A stretch of DNA of 64,000 nt. Source: OLB11 sp041392835. GTDB taxonomy: Bacteria; Bacteroidota; Bacteroidia; Chitinophagales; Chitinophagaceae. The notes under the pieces were generated by a model. It had not been told where the DNA came from, made no database searches, and saw nothing but the letters and a program-made list of their open reading frames with translations. The position numbers were made by a program, and so were the translations under genes. Shown here in pieces: positions 41,014-48,404 of this stretch (the stretch's first letter is position 1; every line of letters begins with the position of its first letter). Location: assembly GCA_041392835.1 (NCBI GenBank), contig JAWKLF010000004.1, forward strand, positions 124,001 to 188,000, read 5' to 3'.

Positions 41014-43480
41014 TAGTTAATTTTTCTATTCTTTCATTTTTAGTATCCGAATACTTGACCATATATATGCCACGTGCAAGCTCAGAACAATTAAATGTTG
41101 GACTATTATTTGCCTCATAGTACTTAACAAGTCTTCCCCATATATCATATACTTGTAGTGTAGCCTTGGCATGAATAAAAGATTCGTGTATTGAAAATGA
41201 GTGATGACACGGATTAGGAAAAAGTTGAAAATGATTTTTAGACAAATACTCATTTTCAAGTCCTACATTATAAACAGCTTTAAATACAGAATCTATTGAC
41301 ATGCTTTGTATAGATCTTGCAAAAGTTCCTACAAATATTTTTTTAGTTGTAGGGTTATAATCTATATCATATACAGGTATGATAGGCATATTACTACCTA
41401 CTCTATACCAAAATGCGCCATGTGTAATGCTTGCATATACACCTCCGTCGTTTGCAATAATAATGGAACTATCATGTGTGCCAGGCCTTATCCAAATATC
41501 ATTGATAGGGAAATTGGGTAAGTTGGTAGCAATAGAATTCCAAGTACTCCCATTATTAGTGGAATAATAAAGATGTGCCAAGGTATCATAATTACGATAG
41601 CCCGAAAAAGAGCAAAACACAGCATCCTCATTGTCTGGCGATGCTTTTATTGAAGAAACATATCGGTTTGGCAATGTATTATTAATGAGATTCCAGCTTG
41701 CTCCATCGTTCTTGCTAACCCATACATTGGCATCGCTTGTACCAGCATATATAATTTGTGCGTTAATAGGCGACTGGTCTATAGTAGTTACTACATGAAA
41801 TCCATTTTGTGTCCCATCAGTCAAATCTGGGCTTATAGCATTCCAGGCATCTATAGGTCCAAAACTTGTTTTATGGATTCGATAAGTCCCAATATATAAA
41901 TGATTATTATTGTGCTTGCTAACGAAATAAGGTGTGTTCCAACTTTTTCTATCTGCACTTAATGAGCTAGTCATATTCGTATAAGACAAGCCCAGCAAAT
42001 CAGTAGCAACTATATTTCCGTTTTGCCATTCTGCGTAGCAAATATTTGGATCAGTAGCATCAAATTGAGGTTGAAAGCCATCGCCTCCAAAATATTGAGA
42101 CCACGTATTCAAGCCCATACTTGCCGAGCCATACATGGTGCCATTATCTTGCGCGCCGCCAAAGTATTGATTGGCCTCCCAGGGATTGTAGGCTACTCTA
42201 TAAAATTGTGTAATTGGTATATTATTTTTAAGTGTCCAATTAATACCAGCTGTATTTGATGCATAAAAACCGCCATCTGTTGCCAGCAGTAGACTGGAAC
42301 TATTAATGAATTTTAAATCATGCTTATCCGAATGCGTTGTAAATTCTTGATTGAATGTAACCCCTCCATTTGTCGATTTATATAATGATACACTGAGTAT
42401 ATAAATGATATTATCATTGTTAGGATCTAATCGTATAGGGCCAAAATACCAACCAAAACCACCCATGTCTATAACAGATGTAGTATTTACTAAGCTCCAA
42501 GTATCACCGCCATCTGTAGTTTTATACAGCCCTCCAAAATCATAATTATCGTCTATATAATTTGCATACAATAAGTAAGGATTTGTATTGGAAACACAGA
42601 TTCCAATTTTGCACTGTATACCAGTTGGCAAACCTGAGCTCAAGGCTGTCCAAGTATTGCCACCGTCTGTAGAGCGATGAATTTTTACTAAAGAGCTTGT
42701 CAATAAGCTTTGCGTATTACTTCTTTCACGCAGCTGTGTTGTTAAGTATAAAGTTCCATTGGAACATATTAATAAATCACTGACTCCAATATTGTTTGCT
42801 ACATAAAATATTTTATTCCATGTAAGTCCTGCATCGGTAGATTTATAAAGCCCTCTATTGCTATCTTGCAAAAAGGGGTTTCCCATAGCAGCAGCGTAGA
42901 TTATATTTGTATTGTTGGAATCTATAAGAATTTTTGAAATCACACCGCACTTTTCCAAACCTATAGGCTGCCACGTATTGCCGGCATCGGTAGTTTTATA
43001 CACACCATTCCCAACATGCGAATAGCCGCTTAGTACGGCATCGCCTGTGCCTGCATACATTATATTGGGTAAAGATGGATTTATTGCTATATCGCTCACA
43101 GCAAGACTTTGAGCATCATCAAAAATGGCTTTCCAAGTATTGCCTGCATCAGTTGTTTCAAAAATGCCACCATCGGCACAGCCTACAAAAAAATGTGTAT
43201 TTGAACCTGGCAAAATAGAAATACAATTTATTCTGCCTCCTATATTATGAGGACCTTCTATATCCCAAGGTGTATTTTGGGCTCTGGTTTTGTTAGCCTT
43301 TACTTTTTTTAAGGCTCTTTGATAAGCATCAAAACCTTCGCCTATATGTGGATATTGTTTAGACATTTCATACAGCTCAAATGGTTTTTCAGGCATCTGA
43401 ATATGTTTAGTATTAATACGTATAGCCCAAAAGGAAAAAACAAGAAGAGTAAGTATGCTTAAGAATAAATACTTTTGCAT
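41006..43480 (-). CDS. T9SS cargo with sortilin/BNR-type beta-propeller repeats
   Basis: An 824-residue exported protein from ATG 43480 (MQKYLFLSILTLLVFSFWAI signal). The open frame reaches 43654 but that stretch overlaps pfkA. Asp-box repeats recur across the chain: YKTTDAGNTWQPIG, YKSTDAGLTWNKIF, HRSTDGGNTWTALS, YKTTDGGDTWSLVN and YYSTNNGSTWNSIA, giving one or two sortilin/Vps10-like propellers. The last ~75 residues form a type A sorting domain with LFPNPCHHSFSIHES and ELARGIYMVKYSD. Such proteins are often called glycosyl-hydrolase-like, but no catalytic residues are apparent. It is the first gene of the trio with DUF2306 and YARHG. Confidence 0.88.
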   Translation of the reverse strand: MQKYLFLSILTLLVFSFWAIRINTKHIQMPEKPFELYEMSKQYPHIGEGFDAYQRALKKVKANKTRAQNTPWDIEGPHNIGGRINCISILPGSNTHFFVGCADGGIFETTDAGNTWKAIFDDAQSLAVSDIAINPSLPNIMYAGTGDAVLSGYSHVGNGVYKTTDAGNTWQPIGLEKCGVISKILIDSNNTNIIYAAAMGNPFLQDSNRGLYKSTDAGLTWNKIFYVANNIGVSDLLICSNGTLYLTTQLRERSNTQSLLTSSLVKIHRSTDGGNTWTALSSGLPTGIQCKIGICVSNTNPYLLYANYIDDNYDFGGLYKTTDGGDTWSLVNTTSVIDMGGFGWYFGPIRLDPNNDNIIYILSVSLYKSTNGGVTFNQEFTTHSDKHDLKFINSSSLLLATDGGFYASNTAGINWTLKNNIPITQFYRVAYNPWEANQYFGGAQDNGTMYGSASMGLNTWSQYFGGDGFQPQFDATDPNICYAEWQNGNIVATDLLGLSYTNMTSSLSADRKSWNTPYFVSKHNNNHLYIGTYRIHKTSFGPIDAWNAISPDLTDGTQNGFHVVTTIDQSPINAQIIYAGTSDANVWVSKNDGASWNLINNTLPNRYVSSIKASPDNEDAVFCSFSGYRNYDTLAHLYYSTNNGSTWNSIATNLPNFPINDIWIRPGTHDSSIIIANDGGVYASITHGAFWYRVGSNMPIIPVYDIDYNPTTKKIFVGTFARSIQSMSIDSVFKAVYNVGLENEYLSKNHFQLFPNPCHHSFSIHESFIHAKATLQVYDIWGRLVKYYEANNSPTFNCSELARGIYMVKYSDTKNERIEKLTIE
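43470..43477 (+). promoter_or_regulatory. -7 promoter element of pfkA inside the divergent gene
   Basis: TACTTTTG fits TAnnTTTG exactly, 30 bases before the pfkA ATG. It lies within the first codons of the divergent T9SS gene (start 43480), as only 27 bases separate the two genes. Confidence 0.55.
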
Positions 43481-43507
43481 AATCTTTTTTTTTAAAAATA
43501 CAACAAA

Positions 43508-44488
43508 ATGGCAACAATAAAAAAAATTGGCATAATGACTTCTGGTGGCGATTCGCCTGGCATGAATGCAGCTATACGAGCGGTTGTGAGAACGGCCATA
43601 CATCATCAAATGACTCCCTATGGCATCATGCGTGGCTATCAAGGAATGATACAAGGTGAAATAAAAAAAATGAAAACAACAGATGTTTCAAATATTATAC
43701 ATCGTGGAGGTACTATTTTAAAAACTGCTCGAAGCAAAGATTTTCTTACTCCAGAAGGCCGTAAAATAGCGTATAACAATATTAAAGAACATGATATTGA
43801 TGCCTTGGTACTGATAGGGGGTGATGGTACATTTAGAGGTGCTACACAGTTTTTTAAAGAATACGATATACCAGCTGTAGGTCTTCCAGGCACTATAGAC
43901 AATGACCTTTCTGGAACAGATTTTACTATTGGATTTGATACAGCAGTAAATACTGCTATACAAGCAATAGATAAAATACGAGATACAGCGGATGCGCATG
44001 ATCGTATTTTTTTAGTAGAAGTAATGGGTCGAGATGCTGGATATATAGCACTATACAGTGGTATTTCGTGTGGTGCAGAACACATTTTTATACCTGAAAA
44101 AAAGGAACAATTAGAACGTATTATTTCTGATATAAAAAATGACCAACGAAGAAAAAAATTAACAAATATTATTGTAGTAGCTGAAGGCGATGAATTTGGA
44201 GGAGCTAATGAATTAAGTCAATTATTAAAAAATGAAATTTCAAATATTGATACCCGTGTCACTATTTTAGGACATGTGCAGCGTGGTGGTGCTCCTACAT
44301 GCAACGATAGAATATTAGCAAGCCGATTAGGTTATCATGCAATATTATCCTTATTAGAAGGAAAAACACAGATAATGTTGGGCATCGTAAACAACAAAAT
44401 TCATTATACCCCTTTTGATCTATGTAGCAAAGAAGCCAAAAATATAGATGAGCATTTCTTTAACCTAACTGAGGTGTTGACAAAATAA
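43508..44488 (+). CDS. pfkA: ATP-dependent 6-phosphofructokinase
   Basis: A 326-residue PFK of the bacterial PfkA type, phosphorylating fructose-6-phosphate in glycolysis. Motifs in order: TSGGDSPGMNAAIRAVVR (ATP loop, residues 11-28), LIGGDGTFRGA, GLPGTIDNDLSGTDFTIGFDTA with the catalytic Asp, EVMGRDAGYIALYSG and LGHVQRGGAPTCNDRI. The GGDGT motif with Gly after Asp marks ATP rather than pyrophosphate use. It shares the window with class 1 fbp. Confidence 0.97.
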   Translation: MATIKKIGIMTSGGDSPGMNAAIRAVVRTAIHHQMTPYGIMRGYQGMIQGEIKKMKTTDVSNIIHRGGTILKTARSKDFLTPEGRKIAYNNIKEHDIDALVLIGGDGTFRGATQFFKEYDIPAVGLPGTIDNDLSGTDFTIGFDTAVNTAIQAIDKIRDTADAHDRIFLVEVMGRDAGYIALYSGISCGAEHIFIPEKKEQLERIISDIKNDQRRKKLTNIIVVAEGDEFGGANELSQLLKNEISNIDTRVTILGHVQRGGAPTCNDRILASRLGYHAILSLLEGKTQIMLGIVNNKIHYTPFDLCSKEAKNIDEHFFNLTEVLTK

Positions 44489-44548
44489 GGCATTAGCATT
44501 GCTTATATATCATTACTAATGCTTAGTATGATTAAGAAAAAATACATT

Positions 44549-44556
44549 TACTTTTG
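44549..44556 (+). promoter_or_regulatory. -7 promoter element of bshA
   Basis: TACTTTTG fits TAnnTTTG exactly, 14 bases before ATG 44571, giving a short leader. Confidence 0.55.
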
Positions 44557-44570
44557 AAAAAAAATAAAAT

Positions 44571-45704
44571 ATGAAAATAGGCATAGTATGTTATCCAACG
44601 TTTGGAGGAAGCGGAGTATTAGCTACAGAGTTGGGTAAGGCCTTAGCAGACAAAGGACATATCATTCATTTTATCACTTATCAGCAACCTGTTCGTTTAG
44701 ATAGCTTCCATCCTAATATTTTTTATCATGAAGTAATGGTACCCACCTATCCTCTTTTTGATTTTCCGCCATATGAGTCGGCTCTATCTTCTACTTTAGT
44801 AGATGTTATTTCTAACGAAAATTTAGATTTACTACATGTTCATTATGCTATACCTCATGCCTCTTCGGCCTATTTAGCCAATCAGATATTAAAACAAATC
44901 AATAAAAATATCCCCTATATCACAACGCTACATGGAACAGATATAACACTAGTAGGCAAAGATAAAAATTATGAGTCTGTGGTTACTTTTTCAATTAATG
45001 AATCAGACGCTATAACTGCAGTTTCGGAAAACTTAAAAGAAGAAACACTGAATAATTTTTCTATAACGAAGGAAATACATGTGATTCCAAATTTTGTAGA
45101 CATCAAACGTTTTCAACATGTAAACAAAGAACATTTTAAAAAGATGCTGGCTCCTAATGGTGAGAAAATTTTGGTTCATGTTTCTAATTTTAGAAAAGTA
45201 AAACGAGTAGAAGATGTGATTTATGCTTTTGCCAAAATACGTACACAAGTACCTTCAAAACTATTAATGATAGGCGATGGACCCGAAAGACCACAAATGG
45301 AACAGCTCTGTAGAGATTTGGGCACATGTGACGATATTCGATTTTTGGGAAAACAAGAAAAATTAGAAGAAATATTGTCTATATCTGATTTGTTTATTTT
45401 GCCAAGTGCATATGAAAGTTTTGGGCTTGCTGCATTGGAAGCTATGGGCTGCCAAGTACCAGTTATTTCTTCTAATGCTGGTGGCTTGAGCGAAATTAAT
45501 ATTCATGGCGAAACAGGTTATTTGACCAATGTTGGCGATGTAGAAGCAATTACAAAATATGCTGTGGAGCTTTTATCAAATGATAAAAAATTAAACGAGT
45601 TTAAACAAAATGCTTTGACACAAGCACAACAATTTAATATAGAAAAAATTATCCCAATGTATGAAAAACTATATTTTTCATTTTACAAAAAAGCTGTAGT
45701 TTAA
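44571..45704 (+). CDS. bshA: N-acetyl-alpha-D-glucosaminyl L-malate synthase (bacillithiol step 1)
   Basis: A 377-residue GT4 retaining glycosyltransferase that joins UDP-GlcNAc to L-malate, the first step of bacillithiol synthesis. The BshA-type N-terminus is MKIGIVCYPTFGGSGVLATE, then HEVMVPTYPLFDFPPYESAL and LHVHYAIPHASSAYLANQIL. The donor site is HVSNFRKVKRVEDVI and SAYESFGLAALEAMGCQVP. These segments distinguish BshA from ordinary GT4 enzymes. bshB and bshC are not in the window. It converges with one base between its stop and the DUF2130 gene. Together with MsrA and OsmC it points to a low-molecular-thiol based redox defence. Confidence 0.94.
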   Translation: MKIGIVCYPTFGGSGVLATELGKALADKGHIIHFITYQQPVRLDSFHPNIFYHEVMVPTYPLFDFPPYESALSSTLVDVISNENLDLLHVHYAIPHASSAYLANQILKQINKNIPYITTLHGTDITLVGKDKNYESVVTFSINESDAITAVSENLKEETLNNFSITKEIHVIPNFVDIKRFQHVNKEHFKKMLAPNGEKILVHVSNFRKVKRVEDVIYAFAKIRTQVPSKLLMIGDGPERPQMEQLCRDLGTCDDIRFLGKQEKLEEILSISDLFILPSAYESFGLAALEAMGCQVPVISSNAGGLSEINIHGETGYLTNVGDVEAITKYAVELLSNDKKLNEFKQNALTQAQQFNIEKIIPMYEKLYFSFYKKAVV

Positions 45705-45705
45705 T

Positions 45706-46935
45706 TTATTCAATTTCTAATATATCATTGCCCGCTATACCCTTAATGCTACCCAACAAGTGATTATTATTTAATAAGACTCTATCTATTTGCTTTTCTC
45801 TTTCTTTCCAAATTTTTTCCATCTGAAAACGTTCTTTATCTAATGATGACTTTAGTGCCAAATAAGCTTCATTAATAGCTCTCATTTGCAATACAAACTC
45901 ATTGCTTGTAAAATAATTATACAACATTTCCTTTTTTTCGCCTTTATTCTCGTTCGATTTGTTGGCTTTATACACATTGCATATTCCTTCTCTAAGCATA
46001 CGTACCACACTGATTACTTCCGAAAAACGGCAAACCCACACACCCTCTATCAAGTCGAAGGTTTGCATATGCTCTGGCACAACTTTAGAAACTAATACAC
46101 TTGCATCGCACTTAGATGTCAATGCATCTTGCTTGAGTTTAGGCAGCCAGCCATTTTCAAAATGTTTAGTCCTTTTGCTTTCAAAAATAATTTTGCCACA
46201 TTCATGTCCCATTTCATTTCGAATCAGTAATATACAATCTGCGCCTCTTTTTCCTTTAAGTACTTCCGATATTTCATCAAACGGAAAATGCTGTTTAAGC
46301 ATATCTTCTAATATAAGCTCCTGTGCCTCACCTTGTAGCTGCATAGATCCCTGATGTATTTGTTGCTGCAATTCTTCTATCATTTTTTTTTGCTTAGCCA
46401 TGGTAATATCTCTTTCTTTTCGCTCCAAGTCAAATTGTGCTCTTTCCTTTTGCAACAGCTCTGTGCTGATTTTCTCTTTTAGCTCAATTTCCATTTCAAA
46501 CCGTAGCTTTTTTAATTTCAAGGCTACATCCTCCTCCGTTTCTTGCAATTGCTTACGCAATTGTAATACCTCAAATTCTTTTTCATTCAATGTTTTTAAC
46601 TTAGCCTCATTGGCTTCATTTTGCTTTCTTAATAAATCTATTTGAGCTTCATTTTCATTTTTTAATTGTTCTGTCATTTTCAACTCTTGCTCTTTCAATT
46701 TTTTGTCGAGCTCGGCATGAAGTTTTTTCTGAAATAACTCATTTTCATTACGTTTTTTTTCATCAAAAATTAATTTCTCATTTTCTAAAGTAGCTTTTAG
46801 AGAAGCTATAGAGTCATACATTTCTTTTTGTTTATTCTGGTATTTTTCTTGCAGTTGTTTTTCCAAATCAGCACTTAGTGCTTCATCTAAATCAATAAGG
46901 GTTTGGCATGTAGGACAGCTAATAGTTTTACTCAT
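45706..46935 (-). CDS. DUF2130 coiled-coil protein with PD-(D/E)XK-like domain
   Basis: A 409-residue protein. An N-terminal zinc-ribbon-like CPTC (Cys7, Cys10) is followed by a long coiled coil (about residues 20-205). The DUF2130 domain follows, with LEDMLKQHFPFDEISEVLKG, KRGADCIL and KIIFESKRTKHFENGW. The D and ESK residues fit the RmuC-like PD-(D/E)XK nuclease core. A DNA-binding or nuclease role is inferred from fold resemblance. The start codon lies only 4 bases after a perfect -7 element (46940-46947), the tightest such case here. It converges on bshA. Confidence 0.88.
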   Translation of the reverse strand: MSKTISCPTCQTLIDLDEALSADLEKQLQEKYQNKQKEMYDSIASLKATLENEKLIFDEKKRNENELFQKKLHAELDKKLKEQELKMTEQLKNENEAQIDLLRKQNEANEAKLKTLNEKEFEVLQLRKQLQETEEDVALKLKKLRFEMEIELKEKISTELLQKERAQFDLERKERDITMAKQKKMIEELQQQIHQGSMQLQGEAQELILEDMLKQHFPFDEISEVLKGKRGADCILLIRNEMGHECGKIIFESKRTKHFENGWLPKLKQDALTSKCDASVLVSKVVPEHMQTFDLIEGVWVCRFSEVISVVRMLREGICNVYKANKSNENKGEKKEMLYNYFTSNEFVLQMRAINEAYLALKSSLDKERFQMEKIWKEREKQIDRVLLNNNHLLGSIKGIAGNDILEIE

Positions 46936-46939
46936 AATT

Positions 46940-46947
46940 CAAATGTA
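46940..46947 (-). promoter_or_regulatory. -7 promoter element 4 nt before the DUF2130 start
   Basis: TACATTTG on the minus strand fits TAnnTTTG exactly. ATG 46935 follows after AATT, so a normal transcription start would fall at or next to the ATG. Confidence 0.5.
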
Positions 46948-47028
46948 AGCGGATAAATAGAAATAAAAAAGAGAATAATCGGTGTATAGAATATACCTAA
47001 AAAAACATAATTAGAATACAGTTTTAAG

Positions 47029-47036
47029 TATATTCG
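47029..47036 (+). promoter_or_regulatory. Possible -7 element of the DUF58 operon
   Basis: TATATTCG is a one-mismatch TAnnTTTG box, 12 bases before ATG 47049, the first gene of the four-gene operon. Confidence 0.4.
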
Positions 47037-47048
47037 GTTTTTAGAAAA

Positions 47049-48404
47049 ATGAAGTTTTCAGATTATCAGCAACGGTTCAAATATTATTTGAGGTTTATAC
47101 CAATCAAATTCAATTTTGTTTTTTTATTCATTATCATCTTAGCAATTTATAAATGGATTTGGAGTACTCATACTTCGGTCAATTCATTTTATGCTTTATC
47201 TATTTTAATTTTAAAAATATCTTTTTTACTTATTCTCCTATATGCCATCTTATCCCTTCTTAGTGTAAGCATTTCATGGATATATTTTCATATTCAAAAA
47301 AAAAGAGTCCCACAATTTCAAGTAGAAATTATTAAACATGATGAATTTCACCATGAAAATTTAATGAGAACAAGGGTTGAAGGTTTAATTAAACCCTTGT
47401 TGGGCTATCTAAAAGTAGAATTGTATTACTCCCCTTATCAATCTTTAGAAAAATACACTTTAGATTCAGGTGGTTTTTTTTCTAACCCTTTTACAACAAA
47501 ATATGAAAGCACCAACAGACTGAAAGCAGACGATATAAAAGAATATCAATTTAGTAAAGCAGTTTTATACTTTGAAGACATGCTACATCTTTTCTCATTT
47601 CCAGCTATTGTAGAATTTTCTTCAAGCCTTACGAATTATCCAATAACAAAACCAACGAATACCAAAGAACACATACCTTACTCCTCCCAAGAACAACAAG
47701 TACGAATAGAAGAGCTAAGAAAAATTCAGGGAGAATGGCTTAATTATAAAAAGTTTGAAGGCAGTGATGATGTAAGAAGAATAGTTTGGAAAATATATGC
47801 TAAAAGTAAAGAATTAGTAGTGCGATACCCTGAGCAATTAGATCCTTTTGCTTCGCATATACAATTTTTTGTGAGCTACTACTACAATCCTCTTTTTTTG
47901 CATCCTAACGATTATACTTATGCCATGCTAAATACTTATAAAATAGCAGTTTGGAATATATGGTATAGCCTATTTCAGCATGGCATACAGGTACACTTTA
48001 CAAGCGACCAAAGCGTTAGTGAAGATAGTTTTGATGCCATACAAACAAAACAATTAATAACACAATCTGATTTTCAGCATGAAACAAAAATCATGGATAA
48101 AATAAATCTTAAAAAATGTCAAGTACTATGCATACATTCAATGAATGATGAAAATGATATACAATGGGCACTTGACAATATGCAAACAAACACACTTGTC
48201 TTTTTTATACAATTGAGTAGTACATTTCGAATGAGTTTGGCAAAACATTGGATAAAAAAAATATTTTGGCTCCCCTCATCCGATAAATTGAGCTCATTAA
48301 AAGCTTCTTGGAATTTTAATCCGTTAAAGTTTTCTTTAAATAAAAATGAAAAAGCTATACTGAGTTTATTAGAGAAAAATAAAATTAAATTTGAAGTCAT
48401 CTGA
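47049..48404 (+). CDS. DUF58 domain membrane protein
   Basis: A 451-residue protein. Two transmembrane helices near residues 18-38 and 47-76 are followed by a beta-rich region. The DUF58 core is YKKFEGSDDVRRIVWKIYAK and KELVVRYPEQLDPFASHI, then a vWA-like fold. DUF58 proteins act with MoxR AAA+ ATPases in envelope-related or chaperone-like systems. The order here (DUF58, transglutaminase, MoxR, TPR) contains the usual partners with MoxR placed third. It overlaps the next gene by one base (TGATG), showing coupled translation. Confidence 0.88.
   Translation: MKFSDYQQRFKYYLRFIPIKFNFVFLFIIILAIYKWIWSTHTSVNSFYALSILILKISFLLILLYAILSLLSVSISWIYFHIQKKRVPQFQVEIIKHDEFHHENLMRTRVEGLIKPLLGYLKVELYYSPYQSLEKYTLDSGGFFSNPFTTKYESTNRLKADDIKEYQFSKAVLYFEDMLHLFSFPAIVEFSSSLTNYPITKPTNTKEHIPYSSQEQQVRIEELRKIQGEWLNYKKFEGSDDVRRIVWKIYAKSKELVVRYPEQLDPFASHIQFFVSYYYNPLFLHPNDYTYAMLNTYKIAVWNIWYSLFQHGIQVHFTSDQSVSEDSFDAIQTKQLITQSDFQHETKIMDKINLKKCQVLCIHSMNDENDIQWALDNMQTNTLVFFIQLSSTFRMSLAKHWIKKIFWLPSSDKLSSLKASWNFNPLKFSLNKNEKAILSLLEKNKIKFEVI

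Noticed and set aside
41006..43480. Repeated DNA that could suggest a CRISPR or tandem array
   Set aside because: The repetition is at protein level (Asp-box propeller units) and diverged at DNA level; no equal repeats with equal spacers anywhere in the window.
43481..43654. Upstream extension of the T9SS propeller gene over pfkA
   Set aside because: The signal peptide begins at ATG 43480; the extension is antisense to conserved pfkA codons.
43639..44085. Antisense open frame of 148 codons opposite pfkA
   Set aside because: It mirrors pfkA codons, has no recognisable motifs, and pfkA is certain.
44489..44524. Hairpin GCATTAG / CTAATGC after pfkA as a terminator
   Set aside because: Loop of 19 nt, no T run, weak stem.
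45959..46354. Open frame of 131 codons opposite the DUF2130 gene
   Set aside because: Low-complexity Ser/Leu composition from the coiled-coil coding strand; no family features.
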